Origin: Methylobacterium frigidaeris
Lineage (GTDB): Bacteria; Pseudomonadota; Alphaproteobacteria; Rhizobiales; Beijerinckiaceae
Assembly (NCBI RefSeq): GCF_022179185.1
Contig: NZ_BPQJ01000001.1
Span: 248,001 to 312,000 of the forward strand
Direction: 5' to 3'
DNA length: 64,000 bases
Position numbers and translations under genes: made by a program. This document shows positions 1-8,687 of this stretch, piece after piece. The notes under the pieces are model-generated. The model saw nothing but the letters and a program-made list of their open reading frames with translations, was not told the origin of the DNA and did no database searches. Position 1 is the first letter of the stretch; each line of letters begins with the position of its first letter.

Positions 1-695
1 CCGGTCGGCGCGGCGTCGTTCTCGGCGATGAGCGCGTCGAGATCGGCCTTGGCCGGCGCCCGCTCCGGGTTGGCGAAGGCGAGGTCGGTGAAGCGCTCCC
101 AGAACGCCCGGCGCTCGCCGAAGACGTGGTAGCGGGTGCTGACCTCGGCGCGCCAGTCGCGAGCCGCCGCCACCCAGGCCTTGAAGCCGGCGGGCAGCAT
201 CGCCTCGATGCGCGCTCGCACGGTCTGGCCGAAGACCGGGGCCGCGCCCTCCGTCGAGATGCCGACGACGAGGGGCGAGCGGTTGACGATGGCGCCGAAC
301 GAGACGTCGCAGAGATGCGGCCGGTCGATGGCGTTGACGATGGCGCCCGCCGCGCGCGCCGCCCCGACGAAGCACTCGCACTCGCCCTCGTCCTCGAAGG
401 CCGCGATGGCGAAGGCCGCGCCCACGAGGTCGGCCGGAGACCAGTCGCGCTCGTGCAGCACCACCGTGCCGGCCACGGCCTCGGCGGGCGCGCCGCGCAT
501 CTCCTCGGTGGGCTCCGGCGCGAACACATCGACATGGGCGCCGGCGGCGGCGAGCAGCTTCACCTTCCAGGCCGCCCCGCCATTGGCCCCGGCCAGAACC
601 GCGCGCTTGCCCGTGAGCGTCACGAAGACCGGGAGCACGGCCAGGGGCTCGAGGCCCGGGGAGCGGGTCTCGCGGGGAGCACGGGGGCTACGCAT
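1..695 (-). CDS. cysG: Siroheme synthase, N-terminal precorrin-2 dehydrogenase part (cut by window edge)
   Basis: The visible ~230 residues match the NAD-dependent precorrin-2 dehydrogenase/ferrochelatase half of CysG: a Rossmann start (TGKRAVLAGANGGAAWK), then FAPEP and a C-terminal helical part. The sequence leaves the window where the uroporphyrinogen methyltransferase domain would begin, so full-length CysG is inferred rather than seen. The enzyme makes siroheme, the cofactor of the nitrite reductase upstream in the same operon. The gene lies 54 bp after the nitrate reductase stop and is probably its last member. An in-frame ATG at 740 would add 15 residues. Neither start has a strong ribosome site, and the family N-terminus fits the 695 start better. 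Confidence 0.82.
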   Translation of the reverse strand, partial: MRSPRAPRETRSPGLEPLAVLPVFVTLTGKRAVLAGANGGAAWKVKLLAAAGAHVDVFAPEPTEEMRGAPAEAVAGTVVLHERDWSPADLVGAAFAIAAFEDEGECECFVGAARAAGAIVNAIDRPHLCDVSFGAIVNRSPLVVGISTEGAAPVFGQTVRARIEAMLPAGFKAWVAAARDWRAEVSTRYHVFGERRAFWERFTDLAFANPERAPAKADLDALIAENDAAPT

Positions 696-749
696 GGGAC
701 GGTGAGTTTCTGACACGAGTCTCGGGAAGTCCTGCGCCATCAGATGCGC

Positions 750-3431
750 CTATGCGGAAGCCGGCGCAAGTTCGGCGGCGAGCAGCTTGCGGATCTCAGG
801 GATGCACGAGCCGCAATTGGTGCCGGCCCGGCACACCGCGCCCACCGCCTCGACCCCGTGCGCCCCGCCCTTGATCGCGGCGCGGATCGTGTCGAGCCCG
901 ACCGTGTGGCAGGCGCAGACCAGGGGGCCGGAGCCGGCGCTCTCGGCCCGGCCCGAGATCAGGGCCCGGCGGGCCGAGGGTTCGAGCAGTTCCTGGTTGC
1001 GGAAGAACGCCTTGGCGGCGTCCCAGGTCAGGCGCTCGGCGGCGGGAGCCAGCGCCAGCACGCCGAGGAGCTGCCCGTCCCGGAAGGCGGCGGCGCGGTA
1101 GCGGCCGCGGGCCGGGTCGGCGTACTCGCTGAAAGTCGCGCCGGGGAAGAGGTCGCGCATCAGGGTGGCGGCCTCCGGTGCGCCGTCCTGCGCGGCGAAG
1201 ATCAGGCCGGTCGCGCCCTCCAGGCTCGCCCGGGCCCACCACCAGCCGAAGGGCGCCGCCACCGTCTCGCGGGTGATGAGGTAGCCGCGGGAGCGGTAGG
1301 GCTCGGGGGCGATCGAGGCCGGGGTCGCCTTCAGTTCGGGCTGGCCCGAGACCGGGTCCACCGCTCCCTGCGCGAGCGCGCCGACGCGCCCGTCCGAGGT
1401 GTTGGACTCGCTCCAGTGCATCGGGGCGAAGAGCACGCCGGGTTGCGCGCCCGGCGTCACCATGACTTCGAGCACCGCCGCGCCGTGGGCGGTACGCACG
1501 CGGGCGAGATCGCCGTCGGTGAGCCCGGCCGCCGCCGCGTCGTCGGGATGGATCTCGACGAACGGCACCGCCCGGTGCGCCGAGAGGCGCGGGCTCTTTC
1601 CCGTCCGGGTCAGCGTGTGCCAGTGGTCGCGCACCCGGCCGGTGTTGAGGCGCAAGGGCAGCGCATCGCTGGTGGCTTGCGCCAGGGCCGGCTTCTGCAC
1701 CGCGACGAAGCGGGCCTTGCGGTCGCGGGTGTAGAAACCGCCATCGGCGAAGAAGCGGGTCTGGGGCGCCTTGGCCTTCCGGGTCAGCGGCCATTGAACC
1801 GGCGCGGCGGCGTCGTAGGCGGCATCCGTGATGTCGGCGAGGCCGCCGAGGTCGAAGTCGCGGCTGCCGCGGTTCTCGAATTCCGACAGGGCGGCGTGCT
1901 CGCGGAACACCGCCGCGGCGTTGCCCCACGCGAAGGCCTTGGCATGGCCGAGGCGCTTGCCGATCTGGGCCATGATCCACCAGTCGGCCCGCGCCTCGCC
2001 CGGCGCCTTCAGGAAGGCGCGCTGGCGCGAGATCCGGCGCTCGGAATTGGTCACCGTGCCGTCCTTCTCTCCCCAGGCGAGGGCCGGGAGCAGAACTGCA
2101 TTGCGTGCCCGCACCGTATCGGTGTTCACCACCACCTCGGAGACCACGTAGGTGTCGAGCTTCGCCAAAGCCGCCCGCACCCGGTCGGCCCTGGGCATCG
2201 AGACCGCCGGGTTGGTGCCCATCACCCACAGGGCCTTGATCTTGCCGCGCTCGATCGCCTCGAACAGCGCCACCGCCTTCATGCCCTCGCCGGTGATGAT
2301 GTTCGGCGCGTTCCAGAACCGGCGCACCAGGTCCACCTCCTCCGGGGTGAAGTGCATGTGGGCCGCCAGCATGTTGGCGAGCCCGCCGACCTCGCGCCCA
2401 CCCATGGCGTTGGGCTGGCCGGTGAGCGAGAACGGCCCCATGCCCGCTTTGCCGATGCGTCCGGTGGCGAGGTGGCAGTTGATGATCGCGTTGGCCTTGT
2501 CGGTGCCCTGCGCCGACTGGTTCACGCCCTGCGAGGTGGCGGTGACGACCCGCGGCGTGGCGCGGAACAGCGTGAAGAAGGTCTCCACCTCGGCCTCGGT
2601 CAGGCCGGTCGCGGCGGCGGTCGCGGCAATCGTCGGGGCGATCTGGCGGGCGCGCTCGAGGGCCGGCTCGAAGCCGGCGGTGTGCGCGGCGATGTAGCGC
2701 GGGTCGAGCGCGCCGGTATCGGCGAGGTGGACGAGCAGCCCGGAGAACAGCGTGGTGTCGGTGCCGGGCTTGAGGCCGAGGAAGAGGTCGGCCTCCTCGC
2801 CGGTCTGGGTGCGGCGGGGATCGATCGCCACGATCTTGGTGCCGCGCTTGGCGCGGGCATCGAGCATCCGGCGGAACAGGATGGGATGGCACCAGGCGGT
2901 GTTGGAGCCGACCAGCACCAGCAGGTCGGCCTCGTCCAGGTCCTCGTAGCAGCCGGGCACCGTATCGGAGCCGAAGGCGCGGCGGTGCGCCGCCACCGAC
3001 GACGACATGCACAGGCGCGAATTGGTGTCGACGTGCGGCGTGCCGATGAAGCCCTTCGCGAGCTTGTTGGCGACGTAGTAATCCTCGGTCAGGAGCTGGC
3101 CCGAGAGGTAGAACGCCACCGAGTCAGGGCCGTGCGCCGCGATGGTGCGCCGGAAGCCGTCAGTGACGGCATCCAGGGCCTCGTCCCAGGTCGCTCGCCG
3201 CCCGGCGATCTCCGGGTGCAGCACCCGGTCGTCGAGGGAGAGGGTCTCGCCCAGTGCCGAGCCCTTCGAGCACAGCCGGCCGAAATTCGCCGGATGCTGC
3301 GGATCACCCGCGACGCTCGCGCCCCCCTGCCCGTCCGGGCGGGCGAGCACGCCGCAGCCGACGCCGCAATACGGGCAGGTGGTCCGGACGGGGGCGGCCT
3401 CTTGGGTGAGGGCCGGCACGTGCAGGTTCAT
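750..3431 (-). CDS. nasA: Assimilatory nitrate reductase, molybdopterin catalytic subunit
   Basis: 893 residues. It reduces nitrate to nitrite in the cytoplasm. The N-terminus has the [4Fe-4S] motif CPYCGVGCGV (Cys19, 22, 26), followed by the Mo-bisMGD oxidoreductase core and molydopterin-dinucleotide-binding region (e.g. RVRDHWHT). The last ~50 residues form a Bfd-like [2Fe-2S] domain (CACHTVGLD, then CRAGTNCGSC), the electron-entry site typical of NasA. The start is placed at MNLHVPAL because the Fe-S motif follows at the usual distance and AAAGG lies upstream. A longer reading frame to 3521 exists, but its extra residues look like noncoding translation. It sits between the flavoreductase gene and cysG in the nas operon. 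Confidence 0.95.
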   Translation of the reverse strand: MNLHVPALTQEAAPVRTTCPYCGVGCGVLARPDGQGGASVAGDPQHPANFGRLCSKGSALGETLSLDDRVLHPEIAGRRATWDEALDAVTDGFRRTIAAHGPDSVAFYLSGQLLTEDYYVANKLAKGFIGTPHVDTNSRLCMSSSVAAHRRAFGSDTVPGCYEDLDEADLLVLVGSNTAWCHPILFRRMLDARAKRGTKIVAIDPRRTQTGEEADLFLGLKPGTDTTLFSGLLVHLADTGALDPRYIAAHTAGFEPALERARQIAPTIAATAAATGLTEAEVETFFTLFRATPRVVTATSQGVNQSAQGTDKANAIINCHLATGRIGKAGMGPFSLTGQPNAMGGREVGGLANMLAAHMHFTPEEVDLVRRFWNAPNIITGEGMKAVALFEAIERGKIKALWVMGTNPAVSMPRADRVRAALAKLDTYVVSEVVVNTDTVRARNAVLLPALAWGEKDGTVTNSERRISRQRAFLKAPGEARADWWIMAQIGKRLGHAKAFAWGNAAAVFREHAALSEFENRGSRDFDLGGLADITDAAYDAAAPVQWPLTRKAKAPQTRFFADGGFYTRDRKARFVAVQKPALAQATSDALPLRLNTGRVRDHWHTLTRTGKSPRLSAHRAVPFVEIHPDDAAAAGLTDGDLARVRTAHGAAVLEVMVTPGAQPGVLFAPMHWSESNTSDGRVGALAQGAVDPVSGQPELKATPASIAPEPYRSRGYLITRETVAAPFGWWWARASLEGATGLIFAAQDGAPEAATLMRDLFPGATFSEYADPARGRYRAAAFRDGQLLGVLALAPAAERLTWDAAKAFFRNQELLEPSARRALISGRAESAGSGPLVCACHTVGLDTIRAAIKGGAHGVEAVGAVCRAGTNCGSCIPEIRKLLAAELAPASA

Positions 3432-3790
3432 CGAAGGAGCCTTTCGCCGGGCTTGGGGGATAGGGGCCGGGGAGATGGGCATGCAATTGCCGAGCCGCCG
3501 GTCGTCTCCGGCGGATCGCAAGTCACCTGAAACGATCGATCAGGGTGACGCTGCGTAGCGCCAGCCCGCAATTGACCGGCTCGACGGAATTGACATCCTG
3601 CGCGTCATTCCGGGGCCGCGAAGCGGAGCCCGGAATCCAGAACCGCTGATCCATCAGGAAAGGGCGGAGACCGTTCCGCTTCATTCTCTCCCACCTGAGT
3701 GTCTGGATCCCGGGCTCCGCTTTCGCGGCCCCGGGATGACGTGGAGGATGTCATCCACGTGGAGAGTGACGGACGGGGTCCCGAGTGATC
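3432..3790. other. 359-bp gap inside the nas operon
   Basis: This gap lies between the flavoreductase stop and the nasA start, both on the minus strand. I see no credible gene. Most of it is occupied by the palindromic repeat at 3604-3741, which would form a large hairpin in the operon transcript and could affect mRNA stability or readthrough. Confidence 0.6.
3604..3741. repeat. Dispersed palindrome, family B (copy 1)
   Basis: Two imperfect inverted arms of about 38 bp (around 3604-3641 and 3702-3741) share a core of the form GCCGCGAAGCGGAGCCCGG and its complement. They are separated by ~60 bp that is not conserved between copies. Related palindromes lie at 54117-54265 and 56396-56530, with a short remnant at 62188-62218. 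Every copy is intergenic. Confidence 0.75.
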
Positions 3791-5401
3791 TCAGTACACG
3801 TCCGCCTGGTAGCGGTTGGCCTTCTTCAGCGCCGCGAGATAGGCCACCGCCTCCTCCGGGCTCTTGCCGCCATGGGATGCGGCCACGTCGATGATCGCGC
3901 GCTCGACGTCCTTGGCCATGCGCTTGGCGTCGCCGCAGACGTAGAAATGGGCGCCCTCCTCGAGCCAGCGCCACAGCTCGCGGCCATTCTCGCGCATCCG
4001 GTCCTGGACGTAGGTCTTCTCGCCGCCGTCCCGCGACCAGGCGAGCGACAGGCGGGTCAGCACGCCCTCGTCCTTCATGGCGTTCAGCTCGTCGCGGTAG
4101 AAGAAGTCGGAGGCCTGGCGCTGGTGGCCGAAGAACAGCCAGTTCTTGCCCGGCGCCTTCACGGCGGCGCGCTCGCGCAGGAAGGCGCGGAACGGCGCGA
4201 TGCCGGTGCCCGGGCCGACCATGATGACCGGGGTCTCGGGTGCCTCCGGCAGGCCGAAGCCGTGGGCCTTCTGCAGGTAGACCTTCACCTTGGCGGTCTC
4301 GGCCAGGCGCTCGCCGAGATGGGTCGAGGCGACGCCGAGGCGCAGGCGCGAGCGGTGGCTGTAGCGCACTGCGTCGACGGTGAGCGAGACCCGGCCCGGA
4401 TCGGCCTTGGGCGAGGACGAGATCGAGTAGAGCCGCGGCTGCAATTCGTCGAGGGCTTCGAGGAACACCTCGGCGTCGGGGCGGGCGCCCGGGAACTTGT
4501 GCAGCGCGCCGAGCACGTCGAGATAGGCCGCGTCGCCGTCCGGGTCCTCGCCGGCGCTGAGCGCCTGGGCCTTCTTGCGCTGCGCGCCGGAGGTGAGGAG
4601 CGAGAGGAGCTGGAACAGCCCGTCCGGTGCGCCGCCGAGCGAGTAGTTGGTGAGGAGATGATCGCGAAGGGTCTTCTCGCCGAGCTTCGTGGCGATCACC
4701 CGCTCGGGCCGGGCGCCGAGCTCGGCGATCACCGCATCGGCGAGCGCCGGGGCGTTGGCGGGGAAGAGGCCGAGGGAGTCGCCCACCACGTAGTCGATGC
4801 CGGTCCCCGTCAGGTCGATCTCGATGTGCCAGGTCTCCTTCTCGCCGCCCGGCGCGTTGAGGCGGCGGCGCGAGAGGAACACCGCCTCGGCCGGGTTCTC
4901 GCGGCACTGGCCGTAGGGGCCGAGCAGGGCCTCCGCCTTCGGGGCGTCGTCGGAGGCCGGGGCGGCGCCCGCCGGCGCCGCCGTGCCGAACTCCGCCTCC
5001 AGCTTCTTCAGCATCCGGAGCGTCTCCTTGCCGCCGGGCTGGCAGAGGTTCAGGCGCTCCTCCTTCTTGAGGAAGATGGCGTTGGCGTAATCGGCGCAGT
5101 TGTAGCCGCACTGGCCGCAATCCTGCTGGGCCATCGCGGCCATCAGCTTCTGCGGCTCGGAGCGGTCCTTGGCCATCGCCATGCGGTCGTCGAGGCCCAT
5201 CGACGGGTCGTGCCAGGGGGCGTCGCCGTTATCGGCGAGAGCCGGACCGCCGGACGCCTCGCCGGCGCCGAGGGCGGTGGCGCCCTCGACCGCCGGCCCG
5301 AGCAGGGCCGCGAAGTAGCCCGACAGCCAGGCGCGCTGGTCGGGGTTGAAGGGGGCGGATTCGGGGATCAGGACGAGCGGGGGAGCGACGTGCTGGGTCA
5401 T
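3791..5401 (-). CDS. Fe-S/FAD/NADPH reductase, CysJ-like without flavodoxin domain
   Basis: 536 residues. The C-terminal ~380 residues are an FAD- and NADPH-binding reductase of the sulfite-reductase flavoprotein/P450-reductase family: RLYSISSSP for FAD, GPGTGIAPFRAFLRER for nucleotide, and the family's terminal YQADVY. The flavodoxin domain normally in front is absent. Instead residues 85-125 carry DCGQCGYNCADYANAI...CQPGG (Cys95, 98, 102, 120), the four-cysteine [4Fe-4S] pattern known from RnfB-type domains. The gene lies between nirA and nasA, so I infer that it passes NADPH electrons through FAD and the cluster to the nitrate or nitrite reductase. It is often labelled sulfite reductase alpha subunit, but this context argues for nitrogen assimilation. 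Confidence 0.85.
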   Translation of the reverse strand: MTQHVAPPLVLIPESAPFNPDQRAWLSGYFAALLGPAVEGATALGAGEASGGPALADNGDAPWHDPSMGLDDRMAMAKDRSEPQKLMAAMAQQDCGQCGYNCADYANAIFLKKEERLNLCQPGGKETLRMLKKLEAEFGTAAPAGAAPASDDAPKAEALLGPYGQCRENPAEAVFLSRRRLNAPGGEKETWHIEIDLTGTGIDYVVGDSLGLFPANAPALADAVIAELGARPERVIATKLGEKTLRDHLLTNYSLGGAPDGLFQLLSLLTSGAQRKKAQALSAGEDPDGDAAYLDVLGALHKFPGARPDAEVFLEALDELQPRLYSISSSPKADPGRVSLTVDAVRYSHRSRLRLGVASTHLGERLAETAKVKVYLQKAHGFGLPEAPETPVIMVGPGTGIAPFRAFLRERAAVKAPGKNWLFFGHQRQASDFFYRDELNAMKDEGVLTRLSLAWSRDGGEKTYVQDRMRENGRELWRWLEEGAHFYVCGDAKRMAKDVERAIIDVAASHGGKSPEEAVAYLAALKKANRYQADVY

Positions 5402-5451
5402 CGGGCGGTTACCGGAGAAGAGTGGCGTTCAGCCGATGATGCACCGGCTTT

Positions 5452-5639
5452 CTCCTCTCCCCGCGGGCGGGGAGAGGGCCGCGACGACCGTGTCGTCGGC
5501 GCGGCGAGGCGTCAGCCGAGGGTGAGGGGGCGGTGCCGGAGGAGTCTCACGCGTAGACACCCCCTCACCCTCGCCCTTCGGGCTTGCCGAACCCTCTGAA
5601 CGAGGGTTCGGCCCTTTCCCCGCCCGCGGGGAGAGGAGG
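5452..5639. repeat. Long hairpin repeat, family A (copy 1)
   Basis: The element is bounded by CTCTCCCCGCGGGCGGGGAGAG and its inverted counterpart CTTTCCCCGCCCGCGGGGAGAG. An inner inverted pair (GGTGAGGGGGCGGTG and CACCCCCTCACC) is nested inside. It fills the gap between nirA and the flavoreductase gene. Other copies lie at 12092-12347 (degenerate) and 47258-47401. It has no coding potential and resembles a MITE/REP-like intergenic element. Confidence 0.75.
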
Positions 5640-5648
5640 AAGCGCGCC

Positions 5649-7436
5649 TTACTCGGCCGCCTCCAGCATCCGCTCGCCGGCCAGCCCCTTCAGCGCCTCG
5701 GGGCCGCGGCGGGCGGTGTAGGCCTGGAAGGTCTCCTCCGGGCCGGTGCGGTGCTGGAGGTAATCGGTGAGCAGGGTCTCGACCCGGCCGGGGCAATCCT
5801 CGGCCTTCACGGCCTTCCAGATCTCGGTGCCGATCTTCGCCGCCTCGCCGAAGCCGCCGCCGACCACGATGTCGTAGCCCTCGACGGTGTCGCCCTCCTC
5901 GCTCACCACCACCTTGGCGCCGATCAGGCCGATATCGCCGATGTAGTGCTGAGCGCAGGAATGGTGGCACCCGGTGAGGTGGACGTTCACCGGCACGTCG
6001 AGCCCCGGCACCGCCGCCTCGACGTGGTCGGCGATGAGCAGCGCGTGGCCCTTGGTGTCCGAGGCCGCGAACTTGCAGCCGCGGTTGCCGGTGCAGGCGA
6101 CGAGGCCGGCGCGGATGCTCGAGGCCTTGGTGGAGAGACCTAAGCCGGCGACGCGGGATTCGACCTCCGCCACCTTGTCGTCGGGCACGCCCGAGAACAG
6201 GAAGTTCTGCCACACAGTGAGGCGGATCTGGCCGTCGCCGCATTCGCGGGCCATCTCGGCGAGCGCCCGCATCTGGTCGGTGGTCATCTTGCCGACCGGC
6301 AGCACCACGCCGATCCAGTTCAGGCCGGGCTGAACCTGCTTGTGGACGCCCACATGGGCGTAGCGGTCGAAGCCGCCGCGAGGCTTCACGTGGGCCGGGT
6401 CGACCCGGTCGAGCTTGCGGCCGAGCTTCTCCTCGACGGCGGCGAGGTACTTGTCGTAGCCCCAGGCGTCGAGGACGTACTTCATCCGCGCCTTGTTGCG
6501 GTTGGTGCGGTCGCCGTTCTCGATGAAGACCCGCAGGATCGCGTCGGCGACGGCGTTGCACTCCCGCGGCCGCAGGACCACGCCGGTGTCGCGGGCGATG
6601 TCGCGGTGGCCGGTGATGCCGCCGAGCACGAGCCGCATCCAGATCCCGGGCTCGACGGCGGCGCCCTCGGTCACCTCGACCGCCTGGAAGCCGATGTCGT
6701 TGGTCTCCTCCAGCACCGGCAGCACGCCGCCGCCGTCGAAGGCGACGTTGAACTTGCGTGGCAGGCCGTAGAGCGAGCGGTCGTTGAGGATGTGGTTGTG
6801 CCAGGACTTGGCGAGCGGCCGGGTGTCGAGCAGTTCCTGGGCGTCGATTCCGGCGGTCGGCGAGCCGGTGACGTTGCGGATGTTGTCGGCGCCGGTGCCG
6901 CGGGCGGTAAGGCCGAGATCGATCAGCCCGTCGAGGAAGGGCTGGCCGTGCTCGGGGGAGATCTCCCGCACCTGGAGGTTCGCCCGGGTGGTGACGTGGC
7001 TGTAGCCGCCGCCATGGGCGTCCGCGAGGTCGGCGATGCCGGCGAACTGCCAGTGGTGCAGGATGCCGTTCGGGATCCGCAGGCGGCACATGTAGGAGTT
7101 CTGGGCCGGTGCGACCCAGAACAGGCCGTGGTAGCGCCAGCGGAAATTGTCCTCGGGCTTCGGCGCCTTGCCGGTCTCGGCCTCGGCGATCAGCCGGTTG
7201 TGGCCGTCGAACGGGTTCTCGGCCCGCTTCCATTTCTCCTGCTCGGCGAGCTTGCCGCCGTTCTTCACTGTGCGGTCCTGCGCCTTGATGTGGATCGCGT
7301 CCGGCCCGGTCGGCTCCGCGGGCGGGGCCGAGGCGGCCCCGCCGCCGGCAAGGCCGCCGGTCATGCGGATTGCGGCGATGCCGTGGGAGAAGCCTTCGAG
7401 GTAGCGCTTCTGCTCGGCGTCGAAGTCGTCGGCCAT
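5649..7436 (-). CDS. nirA: Siroheme nitrite reductase, NirA family
   Basis: 595 residues. It reduces nitrite to ammonium in six electrons, using siroheme and a [4Fe-4S] cluster. Duplicated ferredoxin-like half domains are present (GGYSHVTTRANLQVREI in the first). The four cluster/siroheme cysteines lie in ACTGNRGCKFA and TGCHHSCAQ, followed by IGDIGL. The start MADDFDAEQ is preceded by GAAGGAG at good spacing; the longer open frame to 7562 is not supported. The gene is downstream of an NAD(P)H oxidoreductase and upstream of the Fe-S flavoreductase, either of which could supply electrons. No NirD small subunit is visible nearby. Confidence 0.93.
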   Translation of the reverse strand: MADDFDAEQKRYLEGFSHGIAAIRMTGGLAGGGAASAPPAEPTGPDAIHIKAQDRTVKNGGKLAEQEKWKRAENPFDGHNRLIAEAETGKAPKPEDNFRWRYHGLFWVAPAQNSYMCRLRIPNGILHHWQFAGIADLADAHGGGYSHVTTRANLQVREISPEHGQPFLDGLIDLGLTARGTGADNIRNVTGSPTAGIDAQELLDTRPLAKSWHNHILNDRSLYGLPRKFNVAFDGGGVLPVLEETNDIGFQAVEVTEGAAVEPGIWMRLVLGGITGHRDIARDTGVVLRPRECNAVADAILRVFIENGDRTNRNKARMKYVLDAWGYDKYLAAVEEKLGRKLDRVDPAHVKPRGGFDRYAHVGVHKQVQPGLNWIGVVLPVGKMTTDQMRALAEMARECGDGQIRLTVWQNFLFSGVPDDKVAEVESRVAGLGLSTKASSIRAGLVACTGNRGCKFAASDTKGHALLIADHVEAAVPGLDVPVNVHLTGCHHSCAQHYIGDIGLIGAKVVVSEEGDTVEGYDIVVGGGFGEAAKIGTEIWKAVKAEDCPGRVETLLTDYLQHRTGPEETFQAYTARRGPEALKGLAGERMLEAAE

Positions 7437-7447
7437 CGCGGGCTCCT

Positions 7448-8683
7448 TCACGCTGCGAGGGGTTGGGGGGCAGGAATTTCGGGTGAGACGGGCCGCCCGA
7501 ACATCAGGTCGTCCCGGTCGTCGGGGCCGAGAGTGTCGCCGGTGCGGATCAGGGTCTTGCACCAGCCCTGCTCGGCGACGTCGCCGACGAAGACCGCACC
7601 GATCAGGCGGTCGCCGTCGATCACCAGCTTGCGGTAGAGGCCCGAGGCCGGGTCGCTCCAGGTCACGGCCTCGGCGCCCTCAGGCACGTCGACGGCGCCG
7701 GCGGAGAAGACCGGCAGGCCGGAGACCTTGAGGCTCGTCGCCAGCGAGGTGCCGGCGTAAGCCGCCTCGACGCCGCAGAGATGGCGGGCCAGCACCTCGG
7801 CCTGCTCGTAGGCCGGCTCGACGAGGCCGTAGGTCTGGCCGCGGTGCTCGGCGCATTCACCGAGGGCGTAGATCCCCGGCACCGAGGTCGCCATCGTGTC
7901 GTCGACCCGGATGCCGCGGCCGACAGCGAGCCCGGCGCTGGCGGCCAGCGCCGTCGAGGGCCTCACGCCGACCGACATCACCACGAGGTCGGCCGGCAGG
8001 ATCGTGCCGTTGGCGAGAATCAGGCGCTCGACCTTGCCGTCGCCCTCGACCGCGGCGGTGTCGGCCTGCAGCATCACCCGGACGCCGCGGGCCTCCATCG
8101 CCTCGCGCACCAGGGCGGCGGCGGCGTGATCGAGCTGGCGCTCCATCAGCCGGTCCATGACGTGGAGGAGCGTGGTCTCGACGCCGAGGCGCGCGAGCCC
8201 CACCGCCGCCTCGAGCCCGAGCAGCCCGCCTCCGATCACGATCGCCTTGGCGCCCGTCACCGCCGCCCGGCGGATCGCCGCCACGTCGGCGAGATCGCGG
8301 AAGGTGATGACGCCGGGCAGGTCCATGCCGGGCTTCGGCAGCCGGATCGGCACCGAGCCGACCGCGAGCACGAGCTTGTCGTAGGGCAGCACCAGCCCCT
8401 CGCCGACCCGGACGATGCGCTCCGCGGTGTCGATCGCGGTGGCGGGCGCGCCGGTGACGAGGGTGATGCCGTGCTCGGCGTACCAGTCGAGCCCGCGGAA
8501 GGTGCAGGCTGCCTCGTCGACCTCGCCGCCGAGCAGCGAGGACAGCAGCACCCGGTTGTACGCCGCCACCGGCTCGGCGCCGACGCAGGTCACGTCGAAG
8601 CGGCCGGGAGCCGCCTCGGTCAGCCGCTCCAGGAAGCGGAGCGAAGCCATGCCGTTGCCGATGACGACGAGGCGTTCGGTCAT
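7448..8683 (-). CDS. NAD(P)H/FAD oxidoreductase, NirB N-terminal-like
   Basis: 411 residues. The start (TERLVVIGNGMASLRFLERL) and the following AYNRVLLSSLLGG match the FAD-binding half of NADH-nitrite reductase NirB. A second Rossmann motif (AIVIGGGLLGLEAA) binds NAD(P)H, and VYALGECAEHRG is the typical second FAD motif. It ends before the [2Fe-2S] and hemoprotein domains of a full NirB, so here the reductase half is a separate protein encoded next to a NirA-type hemoprotein. The gene starts 4 bp after nrtD. I infer it is the electron donor for nitrite or nitrate reduction; a NasB-type role is also possible. Confidence 0.85.
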   Translation of the reverse strand: MTERLVVIGNGMASLRFLERLTEAAPGRFDVTCVGAEPVAAYNRVLLSSLLGGEVDEAACTFRGLDWYAEHGITLVTGAPATAIDTAERIVRVGEGLVLPYDKLVLAVGSVPIRLPKPGMDLPGVITFRDLADVAAIRRAAVTGAKAIVIGGGLLGLEAAVGLARLGVETTLLHVMDRLMERQLDHAAAALVREAMEARGVRVMLQADTAAVEGDGKVERLILANGTILPADLVVMSVGVRPSTALAASAGLAVGRGIRVDDTMATSVPGIYALGECAEHRGQTYGLVEPAYEQAEVLARHLCGVEAAYAGTSLATSLKVSGLPVFSAGAVDVPEGAEAVTWSDPASGLYRKLVIDGDRLIGAVFVGDVAEQGWCKTLIRTGDTLGPDDRDDLMFGRPVSPEIPAPQPLAA

Positions 8684-8687
8684 GGGA

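Noticed and set aside
744..3530. Long open frame on the plus strand opposite nasA (and similar ones opposite GH15, transketolase, the Rad50-like gene and others)
   Set aside because: These frames mirror real genes on the other strand, are rich in Arg/Gly/Ala/His with no domain pattern, and arise from the GC-rich third codon positions.
3791..5401. Sulfite reductase alpha subunit (CysJ)
   Set aside because: The flavodoxin domain is missing, an Fe-S domain is present and the gene lies inside a nitrate assimilation operon.
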